From assembly GCF_040958095.1 (NCBI RefSeq), contig NC_091176.1:43942593-44006592 (forward strand): DNA of 64,000 nt, read 5' to 3'. The DNA is from Procambarus clarkii (lineage: Eukaryota > Arthropoda > Malacostraca > Decapoda > Cambaridae). How positions within the stretch are numbered: position 1 is the stretch's first letter; each line of letters opens with the position of its first letter. The notes below the pieces were generated by a model. The model was given only the letters and a program-made list of their open reading frames with translations, had not been told where the DNA came from and searched no databases. The translations under genes were made by a program, and so were the position numbers. Positions 32,280 through 43,106 of the stretch are shown one piece after another.

Positions 32280-34268
32280 TCACGCCACTATTATGTTATT
32301 AGACTGTTGGTTTGTTGACGCTGGATTTTGTCGGAAAAGCACCGGTCCAGTAAGCAATTTGCCTCCAGTAGATGACAACAAATTCATTCCGTGTTGTCTC
32401 GTGCATCCAGTTATAAATTTGTAATAATGATCCGTGCCTATAAGTATTCCAACATTAGTGAGGCAATCAGAATTTATTTTATAATCTGTTAGCCTCATGC
32501 GGTTTCGTTTAAGATGTCTGGCAGTGCGAGCTAACCCTGTGACCTGCAGGTCTGTAGGAAGTTTATCTACTACTACCGTTTGTATTCGACTAGTGGAAGA
32601 TCCAAGTCTCACTAATACCTTAACTACTTGGTATTCACGAGGTCCACTATTCGTCAAGAAACCAGAAATATTTAACCTCACACTTTTGGCAGGTTTTAAA
32701 TTTAACTGCTCTACTAACTGTTGTGTAATGAAGGTTTTCTGTGATCCTTGATCAAAAAGACCTCTAGTGTTAACTCTAGATCTTCGGTTTATTTGTCTAA
32801 GTGTAGCTGTAGGCAGAGTGGTATTATTGCCTGACTCAGTAGCAAGTACATTTATTTCTTGATGCACTTTGCAATATTGCACTGTGGTAGAATTCGTGGA
32901 ATTCTCCCCAGTGGTCATGGTTGGTGTAGAAGATTTTCTACATAGGGCGTAGTGATGTACACCTTGGTTGCATCTGTTGCAGGAACGTAGCTGCACTACA
33001 CATTTTTGGGGATCATGAGAGCCCATGCACTTGTGTATTTCTTGCAACCTTTTAATCCTAGTATTATAAGTAGGATAAACAGAGCATTGGTAAGTGGCAT
33101 GTCCTTGATTACAGAACAGACACCTTCTCTCCTTGTTTGACTTGGTCTCTTTAGTAGACAAGTCATTGGTTATCTCAGAAGGAGATACCGAATAAGTACC
33201 TACATTTCCACTTCTTTTCCCAGTGGATGGAGTAGTCTTGGATTTATATTTACTAGACTTATTCAAAGTCGGTTTGGGTTTGACTGAAGTGTCAGTATTA
33301 GTTGGTTTAGACTCAGGTTTAATTTTATCATGAGTCTTCAACCTGTTAACCGTTATTCTCAGTCCCTCGAATATTTGGTCAAGAGTGAGAAACTCGGTAT
33401 TATAGTGTGAGCAGAGCTCTGTTAAGACATTTCGAGGTAATTTCCTCTGCAAAAGTAACTTGATTGACCATTCTGAAGCTGGTATATCAACTTTAGTACC
33501 TAAGGCCTTTACTAGAGACTCTACATCTAGTCTGAAGCTTTGAAGTGACTCTGGTCTACTATTTGGTGCATTCAGATCTAGCAATTGGTAATAGAGGGTA
33601 GCTATACTTAACTCTTTGTTGCAATAGTTCAACTTCAACAGTTTTATAGCTTCCTCATAATTACTTTCATCGAGAGTTAGGTTATGTATGACCTTTTTAG
33701 CCTCTCCTTTGAGAAGACTAAGTAGGTATGAGAATTTAGAAACCTTGTCAAGAGACGGTTTCTTATGTATATGAACTTCAAATGAAGTCCAAAAATTATC
33801 CCAATTTTCTGTATCTAATCCTGAAAATGTAGGTAAACGAACCTCTGGTAGTTGGTTACTGAACTGAGACCCTGTGTTACTGGTATTGGATTCAGATTGT
33901 TTTGCTAGTTTAGATAGCATGTAAAGTTTATCTTGAGTCTCATCTTCATACTGGGAGATACCGTCTACAATTTGACCTACTTCATCAGGATCAGTTTCTA
34001 CGGTATTCAGTAGAGTAATGTTAGACTGACTTGCAGACCTAACTTGATCAAATTTCAGATCAGCTACTCTTACTGATGTCTCTAACTGATAAGAGTCAAT
34101 GGGAGTATCTTTAGATAAGCCCTCAGCCTTGTTAATTAATCTGGTCAAATGACCTTTAAGGCCAATATAGGTTCTCCTTAATTGCTCAGGAGTAGCCATG
34201 TTGGGCTTGGGTCCAAACTTCATGGGATTAGTATATGTATTACTAATGAAGCTTGGGTACTTGTTCAT
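32280..34268 (-). CDS. BEL/Pao gag-protease polyprotein
   Basis: 662-aa ORF from an ATG at 34268. Residues about 25-130 form a helical N-terminus. About 140-300 is the DUF1759-like capsid region (LPTFSGLDTENWDNFW). About 382-445 is a cluster of Cys/His zinc knuckles (CLFCNQGHATYQC, CNRCNQGVHHYALC). About 500-600 is a retropepsin-like DUF1758 protease with the catalytic DQGS motif (LFDQGSQKTFI). It packages the RNA and matures the polyprotein. In BEL/Pao elements gag and pol are usually one frame. Here the frame ends at a TGA at 32280-32282, and pol continues in the same frame right after it (TGA-CTA-G). This is either a Trp-to-stop mutation or a readthrough site. Confidence 0.9.
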   Translation of the reverse strand: MNKYPSFISNTYTNPMKFGPKPNMATPEQLRRTYIGLKGHLTRLINKAEGLSKDTPIDSYQLETSVRVADLKFDQVRSASQSNITLLNTVETDPDEVGQIVDGISQYEDETQDKLYMLSKLAKQSESNTSNTGSQFSNQLPEVRLPTFSGLDTENWDNFWTSFEVHIHKKPSLDKVSKFSYLLSLLKGEAKKVIHNLTLDESNYEEAIKLLKLNYCNKELSIATLYYQLLDLNAPNSRPESLQSFRLDVESLVKALGTKVDIPASEWSIKLLLQRKLPRNVLTELCSHYNTEFLTLDQIFEGLRITVNRLKTHDKIKPESKPTNTDTSVKPKPTLNKSSKYKSKTTPSTGKRSGNVGTYSVSPSEITNDLSTKETKSNKERRCLFCNQGHATYQCSVYPTYNTRIKRLQEIHKCMGSHDPQKCVVQLRSCNRCNQGVHHYALCRKSSTPTMTTGENSTNSTTVQYCKVHQEINVLATESGNNTTLPTATLRQINRRSRVNTRGLFDQGSQKTFITQQLVEQLNLKPAKSVRLNISGFLTNSGPREYQVVKVLVRLGSSTSRIQTVVVDKLPTDLQVTGLARTARHLKRNRMRLTDYKINSDCLTNVGILIGTDHYYKFITGCTRQHGMNLLSSTGGKLLTGPVLFRQNPASTNQQSNNIIVA

Positions 34269-35059
34269 TAGTTGACAAGTAACATTAAATGTAGCCTAAT
34301 TTAATGTGGCTAATTTATACTCTACCTCACTTGAGGTTAAATGTACCTACCTAACAACAAGTAGCTAGATATTTTGTGCATTGTCTGAACTTCACCATTA
34401 GTTCTCGTCCGGTTAGCTCTTCTATATCACCATTAGAGGTAATGGGGATCATCCAGCAATACACAAAATAATGAGTACAAGAGAAATATTATGGAGACAC
34501 TCCAATCAGAGTTATCTCAAAGTTTAATCCCACCCTGGATAGGGTCAGCACAAATAGTACAATACATACCCTACTGACTAGCTTAAGTCTAGTCGTGATA
34601 ATTCCTACCTAAGAACTATAAATTTATTTAGTCTGGGCTTGTACCAAATTCAGCACAATCTCAGCCTAAATTCTACCTACTAAGATTGGTAAAGATTATT
34701 GTGGTGCAGTAAGGTGAATATAATTGTGCTGTATTTTTGTTTTTTTTTGTTTTTATAGTTTATAAGTGTGTACTTGCACACACAAGTGAAAACATATAAA
34801 GGTTATGAGCTGATGCTCCTGGTGATCTAAAGATTCTTACTTCAGTATGAAGTGTAGGCCTAAGTGTTGTGGGCAATTAACTGTGTCCCACTAGTGCTAC
34901 CTTGTACATGAGGTGAAAGTAGCAATGAATTGGTGTGACTTAGACTAACTTATGTGTTACGCTGTTGGCAGACACAATTAATTAAATGGTTAGTCTAAAC
35001 TACGTCACACAAGGATTAGTTATTACTAATTAGTATTTATAATTATAATTTATGTTTAT

Positions 35060-35077
35060 CCGGTTCGATAAGGACCA
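35060..35077 (-). promoter_or_regulatory. Candidate BEL primer binding site
   Basis: Three bases after the 5' LTR (reading -) comes TGGTCCTTATCGAACCGG. TGG complements the CCA end of a tRNA. The matching tRNA was not identified. Confidence 0.55.
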
Positions 35078-36761
35078 TAATGTGGGACATTTGGGGCTTG
35101 ACTCTATTTATTTAAATATTAATGTAATGAAATTCTATTACGAAGGACCACCCGCTTTTATAGTAAAGAGGGAAACTAATAAAATATGATCATTAGAAAA
35201 TTCCTAGATGAACCAGTAACTATGGATAAAATACTAGAGAATATGATCACTTATATAATTAATGGGCTGTATAATTTAACTGAATCAAAGCCTCAAACAC
35301 CTACATTGGGGGGATATTACTGGAACTTCATATATGTCCAAGAACTAGTGTGGTTCGTGCACCAGTTCATTATGCAATAATCTAATCCTATGACCAATTA
35401 TAGAATCATTGTATTTGTCACCAATAAGAACATAGATTATGAACATGAGAAATTAATAATTATAATAAACACATGTTAATCCAGAAAACAGTGATCCGCA
35501 AGAATAATGTATTACAGATAATGTAATTTAAGGAATACGGAAAAGGGTCTTAGCTTGAAGACGTTTTCCAAGACATCGGTTATGACTCATCCTCGGAATC
35601 TCCTGAACTCACCATGGAACACTGGGAGATGATTAACACGGGAAATGACAGCTCAGGGAATTCTTTACACACGCTGCAAATCAAATATATTCAGTAGCAA
35701 CATATTAAATTGCTAAACATCTATGTTCAAGAATGTTACGAACCCGGATCCAGCGTCCGAGCACGGAGCAGTAACGACCGCGCCATCTGTGGGTCAGCTC
35801 CCGAAACCCCCGCCAAACGACGACGACACCTGGTGAGGACGGCGAATACCGGCCACAAGGGCCAGTTTCCAGTCCTGTGCAGCTCACAACACAGCCGCTG
35901 CTGACCTCTGGTGAGGTGGTGCTCAGACACCAGCGCCATCTATGGAGTGGATAGGTGGGCGTTTGTGTCTGAGCCTGTAAGTGAGGTGTTTTAGTGTCCC
36001 TGTTATTGATGACGTGTCTGCTTACAGAGTCGACCTGGGACTGCTGTGATGGGAGTTGAGTCAGTCTACCCGAGGCAGCCGTCTCCAAACCTTGAGCTTT
36101 GCTGCAGCAGTTGCGAAGTCGTCCCCCCGGAAGAACACTGTGGTGTGTTAGCCTGCCAGTGGAGTGGCAGTAAAAGGTTTACCCGGGACCGACTGTTGGA
36201 GACGATCGTCCACTGGGGTATTGAGGACGGGAGAGTGACTTGTGGTGTCACACGAGGCTCCTGTCCAGGGCGTTCCCCTTATATCATTCGTGGAGTGGCC
36301 TGACCAGCCTTGCTGTTCCGGAACCTGCCAGCAGACCAGCTGGACGTGTGGTTGACGGCCTCCACGGCGGTGCCCCCAGTGGACCTGTGTTTTGGCTGAC
36401 CTGTGGCCAGGGTAGGCTCAACTTCGCAGAGATTTCATTGTGAGGCCACGAAGAAGCACCGAGGACTCAGCACCGAGCGTCTGGATCCAGAGTCTTCAGT
36501 TAGAAGACAATTGTGTGAACAATCCCCTTGTATAGTGTTAATACCCCTCCCCCTGTGTACTCTTTAATATCTTATTCATATATTTGGTGATGGTAATTAT
36601 AATCTTAAGTTCTTAACGTTCTTTCCCTTCCCCCTTTAAGTTCCTTGCGTCACGGATCACATCCCTTGATAGCCACTACTGGCTTGGGAACGGATATATA
36701 TCTTCCTCTAACAACATCAGAGTAAGAACCCCGTTGCGTCCCGAGAGGGCCATAACATAAT

Positions 36762-36779
36762 TGGCATCCCCAGCGGGAT
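36762..36779 (+). promoter_or_regulatory. Gypsy primer binding site
   Basis: TGGCATCCCCAGCGGGAT starts four bases after the LTR end. The leading TGG complements a tRNA CCA end. The tRNA species is unassigned. Confidence 0.75.
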
Positions 36780-36879
36780 CCGTCCCCTTGTTAAGTGTGT
36801 TTGACAGGGGTGGTGAAGTGGCGTAATCCCTGTATATAATTCCCCCTGTGTGACGATTGTGACGTTATACGTCCTGTGC

Positions 36880-37140
36880 GGTGCTCAGAGTGACTAAGTG
36901 CGATATTGTGCAGTGCGGTGCTCGCTGTGATTAAGCGATTATGTGCAATATTGACTAGTGCGGTGCTCAGTGATTCAGTGCAATATTGTAGAGCGAAGTG
37001 TTCGTTGCGATTTAGTGCAATATTGTGTAGTGCAGTGTCCGAAGTAATTACGTGCAATATTGGCAAGTGAGGCGCCAGGTGCGATAAAGTGCAATATTGA
37101 CGTAGAACAGTGCTCGGTGCGTTAAGTGCTAACGTGTAAG
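36880..37140 (+). repeat. Leader repeats (about 37-45 bp) in the Gypsy 5' UTR
   Basis: Six or seven degenerate tandem units, each containing GTGCAATATTG followed by an AGTGCGGTGCTCG-like segment, between the primer binding site and the gag ATG. Confidence 0.8.
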
Positions 37141-37175
37141 CGGTGTGTTAAGTGCTAAGTGTTCCATCTGTGACA

Positions 37176-39570
37176 ATGGCAGAAAAAGCTACCATCGATG
37201 ATTTGGACGATGTTCAGGCTTTTCTGAACAGAGAAGACTGTCTTGCCAGATTAAAGTATCTGAGCAAACCGGAACTTGTACTAGTGAGCGCCTACCTGGA
37301 GATCAAGATCCGTGCCAGTGATTCCCGTGTGGAGATCTTGTCCAAGGTTCACCGGCACCTGAAGGCAGAAGAGAAACAGGAAGGTGGGGCTCCTAGTACA
37401 AAGGAAGGTGAGGTAATAGCTTCCACGGAAAAGGAAGATAAGGGCAGTGACGTTGACAGTGATGCAGGTGAGCTTAATATCAGCTTCCTAACAGTCAAAA
37501 TGCGTGCCCTAGAGATCAATCGTGAGATAGAGTGGAAGAAGTTAGAATTAGAACGAGAATTAAAAGAAAAAGAATTGGAGATGAAGCGTTTAGAATTGGA
37601 AGAAAGGAAAGAAGAGCGAGAGAGAGAAAGAGAAAGAGAACAGCGAGAGAGAGAAGAAAACGAAAGACAGAGACAACATGAACTAGAGGTATTACGATTA
37701 GGCGCTGGACAGAGACAAACTGGAGCAAGTGGTTTCGATCCGGTAAGGAACATCAAAATGGTCCCCAAATTCAATGAGGGAAGTCTCGAAGTTCTTTGCA
37801 GCCTTCGAGAAAGTCAATGCCTCTTTGGAGTGGCCAAGGGAGAATTGGGCATTCATGATACAGTCAGTCTTGACTGGGAAGGCCCAAATCGCCTACTCAA
37901 CGTTATCCCTTGACGACTCCGGCGATTACGACAAGGTGAAGAAGGTTGTGCTCATGGCGTACCAATTGGTACCTGAGGCATATAGGCAAAAGTTCAGAAA
38001 CCTGAAGAAGACCTCAGAGCACACTTTCACCGAATTCGCCACAATCAAGGAGCGACTTTTCCAGGAATGGTGTGCCTCTCGGAAGGTGGAGACCAAGGAA
38101 GACCTCGAGCAGCTGATTCTGCTAGAGGACTTCAAGGATTGTTTGTCTGGAGACCTAAAGACGTACTTAGAGGAACAGCAGGTAGAGACCTTGAGTGCAG
38201 CAGCCACAATGGCTGAGGAATACATCCTGACTCATAGGCCGTCTGCTAAGTACGTCCCAAGGCATTACCAACGCCGGTTTGACAAACCTCAGGACGAAGA
38301 GGAAAGGCCCGTCCCACAACGCGCTAAGAAGACGCCCCCAAGTAGCCCTCGAAGGACTAGTCCTAGTAGTCCGAAACACCGGAGTCCGAGGAGGAATGTG
38401 GTGTGCTGGACTTGTGGGCAGAAAGGGCATGTAGCTGCTATTTGCCGAGGCAGAAGAGGTGGCGGCGCACGAAGGGAGGTGATGTTAATGAGCTGTGTTA
38501 CACCACCAGCAGGAAGCCTGTCGACGACGACGCAGGAAGAACCCAGATTGTTTTCCCCTCACACTTCAAGCGGGTATGTATCGAGTGATCATACTGGTAG
38601 ATCTGTAGTAGTGCTCAGAGATAGTGGAGCAGCCCAGTCCCTGATCGTGAAGAGCACGTTACCCGAGGGAGTAAGTGTGAATGGGAGACAAGAGGTTGTC
38701 CTGGTTGGGTTTCCAAGGACGCAGTACATCGCCCCCTTAGTGCCAGTACATCTCAACTCGCCTTATTTCAGTGGCACATGTGCGTTGGCAGTAGTCGATA
38801 CCCTCCCTGTGGCTGGGATTGACGTGGTACTAGCCAACGACTTGCTGACAGATTGGAGCATCAATCTTCCCAAGGTCGCGGACGAGTCAGCCAGAACAGC
38901 AAGGTCGGAGGTAACGGCAGGCAATGGTAATGTCCAGGTAAAGGCAGACCCGGATTCAAACAGATTTAATTTGTCCTCTCATCCGCAGATCGACAGTGTT
39001 CTAGATTCTTCTCTCGACAAGGAACATGAGGTTACGATGGCAGAAGTACCCGAGCAAGAAGAGAGGCCTTGTGTGCAGGCACCCACGGATACCAACGAGT
39101 TTGGAGCGAACGCAGATGTGTTCTTGCGGTATGGCAAGGTACAATGTTCATTGAACCGGCCAGAGATTCCCCAGACGTCAGAGGTATGTGAGGTGCGTTC
39201 GAAAGGCCTAGTGCCCTCTTTGGTCCAAACCAGGCTAGTGGATATAGCCGGTTATGGACATGACAGGCTCGGGAAGCTTATCCCTCAATTGGCCCCATGT
39301 TACTTAGCGATATTTTGTTTTATTCTCGTGTGTGGTATCGGTAAGGATCAGTGGACGACCCGAAGGATGATGGCTCCCTTGAACATCGGGAAGAGGTCCC
39401 AGGGATTGGAGACGTGCACAGTGAGTAGTGCAGTCGAAGAAGGGACCTGGAAGGTGATGGTTGATACAGGGGGTACGAGATATGATAATGTGAGTGACTG
39501 TTTCCGACAGGTTGACACCCCCCGCATGACTGCTGAGCCTCAACGCAGCGTGGAACGTTGGTCGACCTGA
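37176..39570 (+). pseudogene. Gypsy gag-protease, one frameshift
   Basis: The ATG at 37176 opens a frame with an acidic N-terminus (TIDDLDDVQAFL) and a long E/R/K-rich coiled coil (about 37530-37690). Near 37775, after KFNE, the reading passes to the +1 frame (37774-39570). That frame carries a SCAN-like capsid (DYDKVKKVVLMAYQLVPEAY), a zinc knuckle (CWTCGQKGHVAAIC near 38403) and a retropepsin-like protease (LRDSGAAQSLI near 38612, later GIDVVLANDLL). It then runs into an uncharacterised tail and ends. The frame switch looks like a 2-nt loss in a GAGAGG context rather than programmed shifting, since it falls inside gag. No RT follows. The SCAN domain of vertebrate zinc-finger proteins is known to derive from gag proteins of this type. 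Confidence 0.85.
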
Positions 39571-40077
39571 CGGTGGCAGAGCGAATGCCATCTTCTGTGT
39601 GCAAGCAGCCCTGTGGAAACTAGGTGTAAGCCTAGTAGAGGTGTATGCAGTAAGTATTGACTTACCCACTGTCGCTATCACTCTGAATTATCAGACCCCT
39701 GTATTCCAGGTTCCCGTCTCCCTGAAGGACTACCGGAACGGTACCAGAAATGCCGTTTGTAACCAGCCATCATCGGTGCCATGACGCAGGGAAGTGTCGA
39801 GTCACCCCAGATCGTGTCGAAACCAATCCTTACTCGAGAGGTGTGAGATTATGCTCCGGATTAACATCTCGGTGGAGGTGTGGAGAAGTACATCAGGCAG
39901 GTCATTGCCTTACATCTGCAAGCTTCCTTTGTGCGAGAGTTCCCCAGTGGTACAGTTCTGTGGACGAGACAGCCTCGCCATTCCAGTTTATGAAGCATGT
40001 GTGTCCATTTGGAGTTGTGTCGCCGTACTAATTTGGTTTGTGTTTCTTTTTCTAGAACCCCAAACCAAAATCTTTTT

Positions 40078-40087
40078 GGTGGGGAGG
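40078..40087 (+). promoter_or_regulatory. Gypsy polypurine tract
   Basis: GGTGGGGAGG directly before the right LTR (TGTTACG), confirming + orientation. It would prime second-strand DNA synthesis. Confidence 0.8.
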
Positions 40088-42099
40088 TGTTACGAACCCG
40101 GATCCAGCGTCCGAGCACGGAGCAGTAACGACCGCGCCATCTGTGGGTCAGCTCCCGAAACCCCCGCCAAACGACGACGACACCTGGTGAGGACGGCGAA
40201 TACCGGCCACAAGGGCCAGTTTCCAGTCCTGTGCAGCTCACAACACAGCCGCTGCTGACCTCTGGTGAGGTGGTGCTCAGACACCAGCGCCATCTATGGA
40301 GTGGATAGGTGGGCGTTTGTGTCTGAGCCTGTAAGTGAGGTGTTTTAGTGTCCCTGTTCTTGATGACGTGTCTGCTTACAGAGTCGACCTGGGACTGCTG
40401 TGATGGGAGTTGAGTCAGTCTACCCGAGGCAGTCGTCTCCAAACCTTGAGCTTTGCTGCAGCAGTTGCGAAGTCGTCCCCCGGAAGAACACTGTGGTGTG
40501 TTAGCCTGCCAGTGGAGTGGCAGTAAAAGGTTTACCCGGGACCAACTGTTGGAGACGATCGTCCACTGGGGTATTGAAGATGGGAGAGTGACTTGTGGTG
40601 TCACACGAGGCTCCTGTCCAGGGCGTTCCCCTTATATCGTTCGTGGAGTGGCCTGACCAGCCTTGCTGTTCCGGAACCTGCCAGCAGACCAGCTGGACGT
40701 GTGGTTGACGGCCTCCACGGCGGTGCCCCCAGTGGACCTGTGTTTTGGCTGACCTGTGGCCAGGGTAGGCTCAACTTCGCAGAGATTTCATTGTGAGGCC
40801 ACGAAGAAGCACCGAGGACTCAGCACCGAGCGTCTGGATTCAGAGTCTTCAGTTAGAAGACAATTGTGTGAACAATCCCCTTGTATAGTGTTAATACCCC
40901 TCCCCCTGTGTACTCTTTAATTTCTTATTCATATATTTGGTAATGGTAATTATAATCTTAAGTTCTTAACGTTCTTTCCCATCCCCCTTTAAGTTCCTTG
41001 CATCACGGATCACATCCCTTGATAGCCACTACTGGCTTGGGAACGGATATATATCTTCCTCTAACAATATCAGAGTAAGAACCCCGTTGCGTCCCGAGAG
41101 GGCCGCAACAAAGAAAATTAAATTAGAGAATGGAGACAGATAATAACCTGTGGTTTTTTATAGTCGCTCTGCGTGACGACAAGCTACCCAGCTATATCCT
41201 ATCCTAAATGATGCATCAAACAGGAATAAGGGTACTTAGCTAATAGGGCACTGTGTAAGTTAAGTCTTGCCGAAGCTCGCGTCCTAGGTTCTGGCGTCGT
41301 AGCAACGAACACGTAATGTCGAGCCTAGCCTAGATGTTGACGCGCTCTGCTGGCCGGTCACGTTGTGCTACACGGAACAAATTAACAGGTTCCTGGCTGA
41401 ATGTCAAGTTAATTCTCTTGACAATTCAACACGGCGTATAAAGTGACACTGACACCAGCTAAGTTGTTGTCTGCAACTGTTCTTCACACCTCACAGTGGC
41501 GACTTTCGTCTTCCGCTCTTGTTAGCGTCCACCCCGGCGGCTTGGGTAATGGTGTCTCTCTCTCCCCGCTCCGCGTCCCGCATTTGATACACAAATTATT
41601 AACTACAAATAATATCATCTCTCGCAGTTGTGATTGAAATGCTCGGATAAGGACGGGTTTATTATTCAGAGGAGTTAAATATTATTATTCGCCCGTTTTA
41701 CGATGGTAAACAAGCAATGGAGAGGAATTAAAGTCTCTCCAGGGCATTCACGCGTGACGTTAAATTTATTACCAGATAACAGTTATAACTATAAACGCTC
41801 TATTTGGCATTAGTTGGGGATCAGTTTATCTGTAAATAATTATCACACAGAACACCGTTGTTTTATAGAGAATCAAACTCAATTCTCAGACACACTGGAT
41901 ATAGTTGTGTTTATTATAATGGAATCTGACGCAAACTGGCGTCTAGTGACGTAAGAATTCTAGCCTTATTGTACAGATGTAATTATTAGTACATGTGAAC
42001 TCTACGTTTGGTTAATTTTAATCACTACAATGATTAGTAGATTTAGTAATAATTAATAATAATACAACAGTGTTGTATTAGTGTTGGAAATTTCCAACA

Positions 42100-43048
42100 C
42101 TCTGTCCTGGGACCTCTGTTGTTTATAATATATATAAATGATTTAGATTCAGGTTTGAGTAGCAACATTTGCAAATTTGCCGATGATACGAAAATCGGTA
42201 GGGAAATTAATTCGGAGGAGGACTCACTATCACTTCAAGTTGATCTAGATAGTGTTTTGAAATGGTCAAAGGATTGGCAGATGCAGTTTAATGCTGATAA
42301 ATGTAAAGTTCTGAGGTTAGGTAATGATGATAGAGTTACAAGATACGAGCTAGATGGTGTTGAGATTGCGAAGTCGGATTGCGAAAGGGATCTGGGAGTT
42401 ATGATTAGTAAGAATTTAAAACAAAAGGATCAATGCATAAATGTTCGTAATAAGGCAAATCGGACACTTGGATTTATTAATCGCAGTGTTAGTAACAAGA
42501 CACCTGGTGTGGTTCTCAAGCTATATCTTGCTCTGGTTAGGCCCCATTTAGATTATGCAGTTCAGTTTTGGTCGCCATATTATAGAATGGATATAAATTC
42601 ACTTGAACGTGTCCAGCGTAGGATGACGTTAATTCCCCAAATTAGAAATCTTTCATATGAAGAAAGATTAACAAAGCTTAAGTTGCATTCACTGGAAAGG
42701 CGAAGAGTTAGAGGTGACATGATAGAGGTTTACAAGTGGATGAATGGACATAACAGGGGGGATATTAATAGGGTATTAAAAATATCAACACAAGACAGAA
42801 CACGAAACAATGGGTATAAATTGGATAAGTTTAGATTTAGGAAAGACTTGGGTAAATACTGGTTCAGTAACAGGGTTGTTGATTTGTGGAACCAATTGCC
42901 GCGTAACGTGGTGGAGGTGGTGTCCCTCGATTGTTTCAAGAGCGGGTTGGACAAGTATATGAGTGGGATTGGGTGGTTATAGAATTGGAGCTGCCTCGTA
43001 TGGGCCAATAGGCCTTCTGCAGTTACCTTTGTTCTTATGTTCTTATGT
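42100..43048 (+). mobile_element. CR1 fragment on + strand, right part to 3' end
   Basis: Resumes the copy interrupted at 26421. It reads the RT palm (SSNICKFADDTKIGREI) and C-terminal domain to a stop at 42979-42981, then the 3' UTR and a (TTCTTATG)2 tail ending near 43048. The frame is open for 287 codons, apart from one missing Lys codon after RRMT. As a whole it is a truncated copy. Confidence 0.9.
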
Positions 43049-43106
43049 AAATCTAAACTTATCCAATTTATACCCATTGTTTCATGTTCTGTCTTGTGTT
43101 GATATT
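43049..43106 (-). mobile_element. 58-bp CR1 scrap
   Basis: Matches the KYWF-proximal ORF2 codons on the - strand (TTATCCAATTTATACCCATT), cut off abruptly at TTGATA, where unrelated sequence starts. Confidence 0.75.

Larger units (their letters stand above)
35734..41110 (+). mobile_element. Gag-protease-only Gypsy (SCAN/Gmr1-like) LTR element
   Basis: 5,377 bp with a 5-bp target duplication AAGAA (35729-35733 and 41111-41115). LTRs of 1,024 and 1,023 bp (35734-36757 and 40088-41110) begin TGTTACGAACC and end in ACA, differing at only about a dozen sites. The interior (3.3 kb) has a primer binding site, gag with a SCAN-like capsid, zinc knuckle and protease, and a polypurine tract. No RT, RNase H or integrase is seen. 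It is a recent, non-autonomous insertion that must have been mobilised by a partner element. Confidence 0.92.
26422..42099 (-). mobile_element. BEL/Pao LTR retrotransposon with nested insertions
   Basis: 15.7 kb flanked by CTCTG at 26417-26421 and 42100-42104 (5-bp target duplication, as usual for BEL/Pao); the CR1 reading continues across it. The LTRs read TGTTGG...CCCACA on the - strand. Gag-pol is on the - strand between them. Stripped of the Gypsy element in the right LTR and the SINE in pol, it is about 10 kb. The LTRs differ at only a few percent or less, so insertion is fairly recent. 34269-35080 is the untranslated leader. 28060-28551 is 3' non-coding, with a TTAGTATG-type microrepeat near 28130-28175. 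Confidence 0.95.
35081..42099 (-). repeat. BEL 5' LTR, split by a Gypsy element
   Basis: LTR pieces 35081-35733 and 41116-42099 add up to 1,637 bp (41111-41115 is the duplicated target AAGAA), one base less than the intact LTR at 26422-28059. The insertion destroys the 5' LTR's continuity and probably its promoter function. Confidence 0.93.

Noticed and set aside
36240..36443. Short ORFs repeated in both Gypsy LTRs
   Set aside because: They occur identically in both LTRs and overlap regulatory sequence. No domain is recognised.
37774..37780. Programmed frameshift in Gypsy gag
   Set aside because: The switch lies within gag, before the capsid, where a ratio-controlling shift makes no sense. 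There is no slippery heptamer at GAGGGAAG. A small deletion is simpler.
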